5,456 nucleotides of DNA from an uncultured Eubacteriales bacterium (GTDB taxonomy: Bacteria > Bacillota > Clostridia > Monoglobales > Monoglobaceae). This document shows, in pieces, positions 1-5,354 of the stretch. The stretch is from NCBI GenBank assembly GCA_905205855.1, contig CAJLFL010000142.1, positions 1 through 5,456 of the forward strand. The letters run 5' to 3'. Numbering within the stretch: position 1 is the first letter of the stretch; each line of letters opens with the position of its first letter. The notes below the pieces were generated by a model. The model made no database searches. It was not told the origin of the DNA and saw only the letters and a list, made by a program, of their open reading frames with translations. The translations under genes and the position numbers were made by a program.

Positions 1-55
1 ACTCCCTGGCGCACACCGCGCCGATCGATCAGGCCGTGACGCTCACCACGCCCGA
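1..55. other. GC-rich contig-end segment, probably foreign to the locus
   Basis: The first 50 bases are about 70% G+C (35 of 50 counted), against a clearly AT-richer neighbourhood. On the minus strand they should encode the continuation of TopA after its AAQQLY motif, but the frame instead gives RAW and a stop. On the plus strand one frame is open from base 3 to the stop at 93-95 and begins SLAHTAPIDQAVTLTTPD, which has a natural protein-like composition. That suggests a short piece of another gene joined to topA near position 52-57. A run of sequencing errors at the contig end is the alternative. I do not recognise the encoded peptide. Confidence 0.5.
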
Positions 56-939
56 TAAAGCTGCTGTGCCGCAACCATGGTACGACGTGATGTAAAATTC
101 AGTTTTCTTGACGCTTCCTGCTGAAGTGTACTTGTGGTAAACGGCGGAGCACTCTTTCTTTTACTCTCTTTAAGCACAAGCTTTTTAACCGAATAATCCG
201 CCTTCTTCAGCTCGGCTGCTATTTTGTCTGCGGTTTCCTCATCCAAAAGCTTAACCTTCTTACCGTCTGCGGTTCCGTAAAACTTTGCATTAAACGGAAG
301 CTTGCCTTTATCATTGGTAAGGCACAAATCTATTGTCCAGTATTCCTCCGGATTAAACGCTTCTATTTCTCTTTCCCTGTCAACAACCATACGGACTACA
401 ACCGATTGTACGCGGCCCGCACTCAGTCCCTTTTTGACCTTTTTCCATAAAAGCGGACTTATCTGATAACCCACGATACGGTCAAGCACACGGCGTGCCT
501 GCTGAGCGTCAACCAAATTCATATCTATCGGTCTTGCCTCTTTAACCGCACCCTTTACAACGTCTTTTGTTACCTCATTAAAGGTGATACGGCAAGGTGT
601 AGCCGGATCTATCTCAAGAACATTTGCAAGGTGCCATGAAATAGCCTCACCTTCGCGGTCGGGGTCGGTTGCCAGAAACACTTTATCAGCGCTCTTTGCT
701 TTCTTTTTAAGTTTGGCAATCAAATCGCCTTTTCCGCGTATTGTTATATACTTCGGCTCAAAATCATGTTCAATGTCAACGCCGAGCTGACTTTTAGGCA
801 AATCGCGTACATGTCCCATTGTTGCCTCTATAATATATCCGCTGCCGAGATATTTTTTAACGGAATCCACCTTGGTAGGCGACTCCACTATAACAAGCTT
901 TTTCTTTCCGTTAGCCTTAGAACCTTTGTTCTCTGCCAT
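43..939 (-). CDS. topA: DNA topoisomerase I (type IA), N-terminal fragment, interrupted at the contig end
   Basis: TopA relaxes negatively supercoiled DNA by cutting and passing single strands. The Toprim domain is clear: LVIVESPTK at residues 15-23 carries the catalytic Glu19, and TDPDREGE at 91-98 carries the metal-binding Asp92, Asp94 and Glu96. The family blocks QQARRVLDRIVGYQ (146-159) and GLSAGRVQSV (171-180) follow, then PPFTTSTLQQEASRKLNF (265-282) and AAQQLY (290-295). Full-length enzymes have about 650-750 residues. Here the frame stops at residue 298, just before the expected GLITYMRTDS block, so the catalytic tyrosine and the C-terminal zinc domains are missing. The last three residues (RAW) lie in GC-rich sequence unlike the rest of the gene, so the stop is probably an artefact of the contig end, not a real truncation. 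The ATG at 937-939 has GGAGG at 948-952, an 8-base spacing. It starts 36 bases after dprA and is probably cotranscribed with it. Confidence 0.93.
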   Translation of the reverse strand: MAENKGSKANGKKKLVIVESPTKVDSVKKYLGSGYIIEATMGHVRDLPKSQLGVDIEHDFEPKYITIRGKGDLIAKLKKKAKSADKVFLATDPDREGEAISWHLANVLEIDPATPCRITFNEVTKDVVKGAVKEARPIDMNLVDAQQARRVLDRIVGYQISPLLWKKVKKGLSAGRVQSVVVRMVVDREREIEAFNPEEYWTIDLCLTNDKGKLPFNAKFYGTADGKKVKLLDEETADKIAAELKKADYSVKKLVLKESKRKSAPPFTTSTLQQEASRKLNFTSRRTMVAAQQLYRAW

Positions 940-975
940 TTCTTCATCCTCCCGGATATTTGTTTTATTATTACG

Positions 976-2220
976 TCAGCGCAAGGGCAAATTCAGCTTA
1001 TACTGACCTCCTGCGCTTTGGACAACAGCTTTTTTCATTTGTAATATAATCAGCATGCTGCTGAGTGCAGCAGTTTCAATTTCACATTCATCCGCTATAT
1101 CATCAAATAATACAGCATTTTCCTTATCGCTGAGATATCTCAGTATTTTACATTCCGTATCTGAAAATTTCGATTCAGCCAAAAATATTTCAAAACTTTG
1201 ACTGTCAAAATTTTTATTTTCCGGCGGCAGCGGCACAGGCTTTTCTTTGACAGGCTTAGAGCCGCCGTCAACCGTCAGATTTGCCGGGTTACCTACAACC
1301 GGCTTTCCCTTTATACTTATTCCGTATTCTAAGCGTTCCGGATAAACATTTACATACTCCTCTATTATATCCAGCGCATTTATCGTAACCTTTGCCCCGT
1401 CTGCAATCAGACTGTTCGGCAGCTCCGAAAACGGATTGATCGGATTTCCCGGAATCGCAAACACATCTCTGTTAGCGTCATATGCAAGCTTTGCCGTAAT
1501 GGATGTACCGCTTTTCTTTTCACCCTCAGCAATGACAACCCCCGCTGACAAGCCTACTATCAGTCTGTTTCTTTGGTTATAAAATGTTCCCCTGCCTACC
1601 GTACCGGGCGGTCTTTCCGATAATATGGCTCCATGCTCCTGTATATGCTGATAAAGCCTTACGTGCTCCGTCGGATAAATCACATCAACTCCGCCTGCCA
1701 ATACAGCCAATGTTGTACCTCCGACAGAAAGTGCACCGCAATGAGCCGCACCATCAATACCCTTTGCCATTCCGCTGACTATTACAAAGCCGCTGACAGC
1801 AAGTTTTGATGCCAATGCGCCTGCGGCTTTCTTTCCGTCATCAGTGCAATGCCTTGAACCCACAATCGTAATGCCGATTGTTTTATTAAGATCAGGCAGC
1901 TTTCCCTTTGAATATAGAACCAAAGGCGGATTATTTACCTCTCTCATGCCGTTGGGGTATTTTTCATCATTATCCGCAATAACCCGTATGTCATTCTTAC
2001 GGCACTTATCAAGGATTCTCTTTGCTCCGTCAAGCGAGGTATCAGCCCTAAGTATGTTTTTAAGCTTTACCAGCTTTGCAAAGCTTAGACTGTAGCGGTT
2101 TGCCTTATAAACCTCCTCAGCAGTGCCGAATTTTTCGAGCAGCTTATGCGCGGCATTTAAGTTATAGCCACAGCATTGACTAAGCCATATTCGATAAATT
2201 ATTTCATCTTCGCAGGGCAT
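976..2220 (-). CDS. dprA: DNA-processing protein DprA (Smf)
   Basis: DprA binds incoming single-stranded DNA during natural transformation and loads RecA; it is widely kept in bacteria not known to be competent. The 414-residue protein has an N-terminal helical (SAM-like) region (about 1-75), then the Rossmann-fold DNA_processg_A core: IVGSRHCTDDG (119-129), SGMAKGID (149-156), LAGGVDVIYP (174-183), RNRLIVGLS (217-225), SGTSITAKLA (237-246) and IPGNP (256-260). A Lys/Pro-rich linker (about 300-340) leads to a C-terminal winged-helix domain (about 354-410), the common Firmicutes layout. The ATG at 2218-2220 has GGAGG at 2229-2233 with 8 bases between. The gene lies 87 bases after the methyltransferase gene and 36 bases before topA, a dprA-topA order common in Firmicutes. 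A possible hairpin covers its ribosome binding site. No key motif is missing. Confidence 0.96.
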   Translation of the reverse strand: MPCEDEIIYRIWLSQCCGYNLNAAHKLLEKFGTAEEVYKANRYSLSFAKLVKLKNILRADTSLDGAKRILDKCRKNDIRVIADNDEKYPNGMREVNNPPLVLYSKGKLPDLNKTIGITIVGSRHCTDDGKKAAGALASKLAVSGFVIVSGMAKGIDGAAHCGALSVGGTTLAVLAGGVDVIYPTEHVRLYQHIQEHGAILSERPPGTVGRGTFYNQRNRLIVGLSAGVVIAEGEKKSGTSITAKLAYDANRDVFAIPGNPINPFSELPNSLIADGAKVTINALDIIEEYVNVYPERLEYGISIKGKPVVGNPANLTVDGGSKPVKEKPVPLPPENKNFDSQSFEIFLAESKFSDTECKILRYLSDKENAVLFDDIADECEIETAALSSMLIILQMKKAVVQSAGGQYKLNLPLR

Positions 2221-2228
2221 TTATATCA

Positions 2229-2280
2229 CCTCCGCCATTTAAAATCGGAGTTCGGATTACTTTCTTTCGGTTAGCCGAAC
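2229..2280 (-). promoter_or_regulatory. dprA leader with alternative hairpins, one over the ribosome binding site
   Basis: In the minus-strand sense, TTCGG (2279-2275) can pair locally with CCGAA (2270-2266) across a 4-base loop. GTTCGG (2280-2275) can instead pair with CCGAAC (2255-2250). Immediately after, CTCCG (2250-2246) can pair with CGGAG (2234-2230), which is part of the dprA Shine-Dalgarno sequence. The helices touch or share bases, so they could form alternatives. The stems are only 5-6 bp and there is no T-run, so it is not an intrinsic terminator. I match it to no known riboregulator; regulation is speculative. Confidence 0.3.
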
Positions 2281-2307
2281 ACAATATGCTATGTAATTGA
2301 AAAATCA

Positions 2308-3117
2308 TCATCTTTTTAAACTGCTGTCCGACTGCCGTATGCCTAAGCCTAAGCTATACATAGAAATTCCGGCAGCGACAGCAGCATTAAGTGATTCCAC
2401 CATACCGGACATCGGTATTCTTATCTTTATATCGGAAAGCTTCAGGAATTCCTCAGACACACCGAATGCCTCGCTGCCTATTATAAGCGCACGTTTCCCA
2501 TTTATTTTGACTTTATTTATTTCTACCGAATCTCTGAGCGCAGTTGCCGCAATCGTAAAGTTAAGCTGTTTAAGCTTAACCGCTATATCCGATCCGGCAT
2601 TTGATATACACTTCATTCTGAACAACGAACCCATAGCTGACCGAACAACCTTCGGACTGTATAAATCCACACAACCCTTTGTCATAATAACAGAATCTAC
2701 ACCTGCTGCCTCGGCAGTGCGGATTATTGTCCCCATATTTCCCGGCTCGGATACACCGTCAAGTATCAGTACAAAGCTATCACTTTCATTTATAAGCTGC
2801 GGATTTTGCGGAATTTTAATCACAGCCGCTATTCCCTGAGGAGTTTCGGTAGGACAAATATCATTGAACAAACCTTCCGTGGTATTATAAACCGATTTTC
2901 CGCTGCCGTCAAGACTTTCTATAAGTTCTCTGTTCTTTGCGGCAAATTCATCTGATACAATAACAAACTTCAAATCATCTCCGCAATACTGCAGAGCCTC
3001 GTTTACAAGTCTTACTCCCTCAGCAAAAAAAAGTCCTGCTTCCAACCTGCCCTTTTTTTTATGCAAGGAGCGTATAAGCTTTAAAGTTTTATTATCCTTG
3101 CTTGTTATGGGAGTCAT
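2308..3117 (-). CDS. SpoU/TrmH-family RNA 2'-O-ribose methyltransferase
   Basis: Members transfer a methyl group from S-adenosylmethionine to a ribose 2'-OH in rRNA or tRNA. The 269-residue protein has an N-terminal SpoU substrate-binding region (about 1-100, with FFAEGVRLVNEAL at 30-42) and a C-terminal SPOUT trefoil-knot domain. Motif 1 is GNMGTIIRTAEAAG (126-139) with Asn127 and the catalytic-type Arg133. Motif 2 is SPKVVRSAMGSLFRM (154-168). Motif 3 is GSEAFGVS (214-221) plus IPMSGMVESLNAAVAAG (234-250), forming the knot and cofactor site. The length fits the RlmB/YsgA-like class, usually annotated as a 23S rRNA methyltransferase; the target nucleotide cannot be read from the sequence. 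The start ATG overlaps the folT stop as ATGA, and GGAGG at 3125-3129 lies inside folT 7 bases upstream, so the two are translationally coupled and probably share folT's riboswitch control. Confidence 0.93.
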   Translation of the reverse strand: MTPITSKDNKTLKLIRSLHKKKGRLEAGLFFAEGVRLVNEALQYCGDDLKFVIVSDEFAAKNRELIESLDGSGKSVYNTTEGLFNDICPTETPQGIAAVIKIPQNPQLINESDSFVLILDGVSEPGNMGTIIRTAEAAGVDSVIMTKGCVDLYSPKVVRSAMGSLFRMKCISNAGSDIAVKLKQLNFTIAATALRDSVEINKVKINGKRALIIGSEAFGVSEEFLKLSDIKIRIPMSGMVESLNAAVAAGISMYSLGLGIRQSDSSLKR

Positions 3118-3809
3118 ACTTTTCCCTCCTGCCGCCGCATATACGGCATAATATATTTAAGTATTAAATAAACAATAACCGCCTGAACAGGCAGCAATAA
3201 AATATTCTTAATCAGTCTTGCCGGGAATATTCCGGCAAATCCGCTGCCGACAGTCGGTGCAAGGGCAACGGTATTAAGAATTATGTTGGAAAACACAACT
3301 ATTATAAGCTTTGTCAAAAAAACTCTTGCAAAGGTAACAGGCTTATTATACAGCATTATTCCGTATATCATTCCGGAAATACCTACGCACATAGTATACG
3401 CAGGTATATACGCGCCTGTCGGATGCAGAATAAACGATAAAATGTCCTGCAGCATACCTGTCATACAGCCGGGAATCGGGCCAAACATTGCCGTAACAAT
3501 CGGCTGAGTAACAAATCCAAATCCAATTCTCAGGTATGCACCAAAACGTATCTCATAATAACTCAGAATTATGTTTATAGCCATCATTAAGGCACAAACA
3601 ATAAGTGTTTTCGGCTTTTTTATCTCTGCTTTGAAACTGTTTCTGTATCTGAAGATACAAAACGCAAGCATTGCCGCAAAAACAACACAAACACACATAA
3701 AACTTATAAGCGGACTTGAAAACACGTCAAGAAAGCGCTTAAAAGGCTCTATCACAGCCTTTATCGCTGCCTTGACGCAATCCATATAAGCGTCAAAAGA
3801 ATTATTCAT
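3114..3809 (-). CDS. folT: Folate-type ECF transporter S component (FolT-like), with an N-terminal extension
   Basis: S components are membrane proteins that capture a vitamin and pass it into the cell with the shared EcfT/EcfA module, which is not in this window. The protein has 231 residues; typical FolT proteins have about 170. Residues 66-221 hold six hydrophobic segments and the family core: RIGFGFV (94-100), FGPIPGCMTGMLQDILSF (109-126), HPTGAYIPAY (129-138) and the C-terminal ARLIKNILLLPVQ (197-209), whose Arg/Lys and Pro resemble FolT signatures. The first 65 residues are extra: an amphipathic stretch (about 6-30) and one more hydrophobic segment (about 34-54). Folate specificity is supported by the THF riboswitch directly upstream. 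The ATG at 3807-3809 has GGAGG at 3819-3823 with a 9-base spacer, inside the riboswitch expression platform, so the long form is probably the translated one. The stop overlaps the next gene by ATGA. Confidence 0.88.
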   Translation of the reverse strand: MNNSFDAYMDCVKAAIKAVIEPFKRFLDVFSSPLISFMCVCVVFAAMLAFCIFRYRNSFKAEIKKPKTLIVCALMMAINIILSYYEIRFGAYLRIGFGFVTQPIVTAMFGPIPGCMTGMLQDILSFILHPTGAYIPAYTMCVGISGMIYGIMLYNKPVTFARVFLTKLIIVVFSNIILNTVALAPTVGSGFAGIFPARLIKNILLLPVQAVIVYLILKYIMPYMRRQEGKV

Positions 3810-3813
3810 CAGT

Positions 3814-3874
3814 AAATACCTCCGTTTATTTTAACTGTTTACACAGCAAAAAAGAGGCACTTCCTGTGTAACAG
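3814..3874 (-). promoter_or_regulatory. Expression platform of the THF riboswitch: mutually exclusive helices over the folT ribosome binding site
   Basis: In the minus-strand sense, AAGUGCCUC (3862-3854) can pair over 9 bp, with two or three G-U wobbles, with GAGGUAUUU (3822-3814), which includes the folT Shine-Dalgarno. Around the anti-Shine-Dalgarno, CUGUUACACAG (3874-3864) can pair with CUGUGUAAACAG (3846-3835), 11 bp with one bulge, holding it in a 17-base loop. The first four bases of this helix are also the 3' strand of aptamer helix P1. The simplest reading is that ligand binding stabilises P1, frees the anti-Shine-Dalgarno and blocks translation; without folate the alternative helix forms and folT is translated. 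A six-T run (3853-3848) is present but has no strong hairpin directly before it, so translational control is favoured over termination. Confidence 0.6.
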
Positions 3875-4046
3875 CGGGATGCGGTATCCGCACCGCGGTG
3901 ACTGAAATCAGATTATATAAATCTGTCAGTACACACTTCGCCCGTCTATCAACTCCCCGTATAGACGATACTGAAGGGAATGTATAAAACATCTCCCCCG
4001 ACCGGCACAATACAGTACCGATCCAACGCGCGGATACCTACTCTGT
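3871..4046 (-). promoter_or_regulatory. Tetrahydrofolate (THF) riboswitch aptamer with an inserted domain
   Basis: It lies just upstream of folT and matches the THF riboswitch plan. P1 is ACAG (4046-4043) with CUGU (3874-3871), possibly extended by UGUG/CACA (4054-4051 with 3868-3865). The conserved AGUAG follows at 4043-4039. P2 is a perfect 9-bp helix, GGUAUCCGC (4038-4030) with GCGGAUACC (3891-3883), preceded on its 3' side by the conserved CGCGGUG. GCGUU sits at 4029-4025. P3 is a perfect 7-bp helix, 3967-3961 with 3949-3943, with an 11-base loop ACGGGGAGUUG. Its GGGA can form the expected pseudoknot with UCCC (3879-3876) in the conserved GCAUCC element. GCGAAG follows, then an elongated P4 hairpin (3930-3901). 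Unlike the compact aptamer of about 90 nt, this one spans 176 nt because of an extra domain between P2 and P3 (3968-4024) and the long P4. The aptamer is expected to sense reduced folates and repress the importer. Confidence 0.85.
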
Positions 4047-4124
4047 AAAGCACAAATTCCCCAGCACTGCCCAAAGCTGCGGCAAAACACCGATAACCTT
4101 AAACTGCTGAAGAATTTGAAAATA
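4047..4124 (-). other. Spacer between rplT and the riboswitch, no clear signal
   Basis: These 78 bases separate the rplT stop from the aptamer. Only weak pairings are visible, such as CAGCA with TGCTG and a 4-bp CGGU/GCCG hairpin, and no T-run follows them. I see neither a convincing terminator for the ribosomal operon nor a good -35/-10 pair for folT, so it is open whether folT is read from its own promoter or by read-through from infC. Confidence 0.5.
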
Positions 4125-4469
4125 TTATCTAACCTTTTCTACAAGCTTTGCAAAAGCCTCAGGATCGGCAATAGCTATCTCAGAAAGCATCTTTCTGTTT
4201 ATCTCTATGCCGTTCTTTTTAAGACCGTTCATAAACTTGCTGTAGCTCATACCGTTTGCACGTGTTGCCGCATTTATACGAGCAATCCAAAGCTGTCTGA
4301 ACTCTCTCTTTTTAGCCTTTCTGTCCCTGTATGCATATACCAGGGATTTCATAACAGCCTGATTAGCTGTCTTGTAGAGCTTGCTCTTTGCTCCTCTGTA
4401 GCCCTTTGCAAGCTTTAATATTTTTTTATGTCTGGCGCGCGTCTTCATAGCGCCCTTTACTCTTGCCAT
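4125..4469 (-). CDS. rplT: 50S ribosomal protein L20
   Basis: L20 binds 23S rRNA early in large-subunit assembly and in Firmicutes also represses its own operon through the infC leader RNA. The 114-residue protein is slightly shorter than the usual 117-119. It opens with MARVKGAMKTRARHKKILK, has the Lys/Arg-rich extended N-terminus (1-58) and the conserved FRQLWIARINAA (57-68) and SYSKFMNGLKK (75-85), the folded C-terminal part that in the family contacts the regulatory RNA. The ATG at 4467-4469 is preceded by AAAGGAG with an 8-base spacer. It follows rpmI by 52 bases. Confidence 0.98.
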   Translation of the reverse strand: MARVKGAMKTRARHKKILKLAKGYRGAKSKLYKTANQAVMKSLVYAYRDRKAKKREFRQLWIARINAATRANGMSYSKFMNGLKKNGIEINRKMLSEIAIADPEAFAKLVEKVR

Positions 4470-4502
4470 GTTAAAAGCTCCTTTCCAAAATCACATTTTT
4501 GC

Positions 4503-4525
4503 ATAAAGCGATACTTACGCTTTAT
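4503..4525 (-). repeat. Perfect 8-bp inverted repeat over the rpmI stop codon
   Basis: ATAAAGCG and CGCTTTAT flank a 7-base loop (4511-4517), giving an 8-bp hairpin whose upstream arm overlaps the rpmI stop codon. In the direction of transcription it is followed by GCAAAAA, not a T-run, so it is a poor terminator. It may stabilise or mark processing of the rpmI-rplT transcript; no function is shown. Confidence 0.5.
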
Positions 4526-4719
4526 TTATAAGGCATCATGCTCTTGATTGTTGCCTCGTTTGCTGCGGAAAGATATCCGCCCTTTCTCAGATGTCTTTTT
4601 CTCTTTGTAGACTTTTTGTTGAGAATGTGACTTCTGAAAGCCTTAGCTCTTTTTACTTTACCGTTTTTTGTTACGCCGAAACGCTTTGCTGCGCCTCTGT
4701 GAGTTTTAATTTTAGGCAT
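4522..4719 (-). CDS. rpmI: 50S ribosomal protein L35
   Basis: L35 is a small basic protein of the large ribosomal subunit. The 65 residues match the family length, begin with MPKIKTHRGAAKRF and contain the typical Lys/Arg-rich middle (KRAKAFRSHILNKKSTKRKR, 23-42) and LRKGGYLS (44-51). The ATG at 4717-4719 is preceded by AAGGAG (4728-4733) with a 9-base spacer. The gene lies between infC and rplT with gaps of 32 and 52 bases, the standard order of this operon. Confidence 0.98.
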   Translation of the reverse strand: MPKIKTHRGAAKRFGVTKNGKVKRAKAFRSHILNKKSTKRKRHLRKGGYLSAANEATIKSMMPYK

Positions 4720-4751
4720 ACTGTTTCTCTCCTTCCGAATAAGTTAAAAGT

Positions 4752-5267
4752 TTAAGCCTTTTTGGGTGATAATACCATAGCCATATTGCGTCCTTCAAGC
4801 TTGATGTCCTTGTCCGCACCGCCGAACTCCTCAACGCCGTCACGGAATCTGTTAAGCAGATCTCTGCCGAGAGAGCTGTGTGTGATTTCACGGCCTCTGA
4901 ATCGTACCGAAACCTTAACCTTGTCACCGGACTTTAAAAACTTAATAGCCTGATTCATCTTGGTGTTAAAGTCGTGGTCATCTATATTTGGGGTAAGTCT
5001 TACCTCTTTAAGTCCCACAACCTTTTGGTTTTTACGGTTCTCTTTTTCGCGCTTTGCAAGCTCAAACTTATGCTTACCATAGTCCATAATCCTGCAAACC
5101 GGCGGTTTTGCCTGAGGTGCGATTTTTACCAGATCAAGATTTTTTTCCTCCGCCATGACCTGCGCCGTTTTGTTGTCAACTATTCCAAGCTGCTCACCGT
5201 CAGGTCCAATCAGACGAACCTCCTTGTCTCTGATTTCCTCGTTAATCATCAAATCCTGCTTTGCTAT
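4752..5267 (-). CDS. infC: Translation initiation factor IF-3, probable AUA start
   Basis: IF3 binds the 30S subunit, prevents premature 50S joining and checks the start codon and initiator tRNA. The protein shows the N-domain (INEEIRDKEVRLI, then GEQLGIV and the signature PPVCRIMDYGK), a Lys-rich linker (KREKENRKNQK) and the C-domain (LKEVRLTPNIDDHDFNTK, VSVRFRGREITH, EGRNMAMVLSPKKA). Start choice: an in-frame ATG (5249-5247) and a TTG (5252-5250) lack a well-placed ribosome binding site, since the strong GGAGG (5281-5277) is 24 bases or more away. It is 9 bases before an in-frame ATA (5267-5265), which yields 171 residues beginning IAKQDLMINEEIR. That aligns end to end with the Bacillus subtilis IF3 start MISKDFIINEGIR, itself on an AUU codon. 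Rare starts let IF3 repress its own synthesis by discriminating against them. If the ATG is used instead, the protein has 165 residues. Confidence 0.95.
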   Translation of the reverse strand: MAKQDLMINEEIRDKEVRLIGPDGEQLGIVDNKTAQVMAEEKNLDLVKIAPQAKPPVCRIMDYGKHKFELAKREKENRKNQKVVGLKEVRLTPNIDDHDFNTKMNQAIKFLKSGDKVKVSVRFRGREITHSSLGRDLLNRFRDGVEEFGGADKDIKLEGRNMAMVLSPKKA

Positions 5268-5276
5268 TTCAAAACA

Positions 5277-5281
5277 CCTCC
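5277..5281 (-). promoter_or_regulatory. infC ribosome binding site (GGAGG) that decides the start
   Basis: GGAGG, extended as GGAGGTG, lies 9 bases upstream of the in-frame ATA at 5267-5265. It is 24 bases from the TTG and 27 from the ATG, too far for normal initiation. The only alternative near the ATG is a weak GCAGGA-like stretch. Confidence 0.7.
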
Positions 5282-5322
5282 AAAAAATAATAAGCTTAGA
5301 CTGTTATTTTGCAATTCCCGAA

Positions 5323-5354
5323 TAAAAAATGCGGGACGCAAAAGCGTACCGCAT
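5323..5354 (-). terminator. Intrinsic terminator (attenuator) in the infC leader
   Basis: In the direction of transcription ATGCGG pairs with CCGCAT (6 bp, 5354-5349 with 5334-5329), then one T/C mismatch, then ACGC with GCGT (4 bp) around a TTTT loop. Five further T residues follow the stem (5328-5324). This strong hairpin plus T-run lies about 55 bases before infC, where a full-length operon transcript must read through it. It therefore looks like a regulated attenuator and not the end of an upstream gene, although a gene ending beyond 5456 cannot be excluded. Confidence 0.85.

Noticed and set aside
584..1044. Plus-strand open frames opposite topA and the dprA-topA junction
   Set aside because: They are antisense to strongly conserved TopA and DprA coding sequence and cross the gene boundary with no domain signal.
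2254..2282. Promoter-like TTGTGT and AGTAAT with 17-base spacing upstream of dprA
   Set aside because: Only 3 of 6 and 4 of 6 consensus matches, and the region is better described by its inverted repeats; not strong enough to call.
2297..2839. 180-codon plus-strand open frame
   Set aside because: It lies wholly opposite the SpoU/TrmH methyltransferase gene, whose protein has clear family motifs; the plus-strand peptide shows no recognisable domain.
3848..3853. Six-T run in the folT leader as an intrinsic terminator
   Set aside because: Directly upstream only a 3-bp AGG/CCT stem can form; the stable helix encloses the T-run in its loop instead, which is not terminator architecture.
4062..4110. 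Possible terminator after rplT (CAGCA/TGCTG and CGGU/GCCG pairings)
   Set aside because: Stems are 4-5 bp with long or uneven loops and no T-run follows in the direction of transcription.
5287..5314. Promoter-like pair TTGCAA and TATTAT with a 16-base spacer upstream of infC (minus strand)
   Set aside because: The transcript would begin at about the Shine-Dalgarno itself, leaving no usable leader; the match is best explained by the AT-rich spacer after the attenuator.
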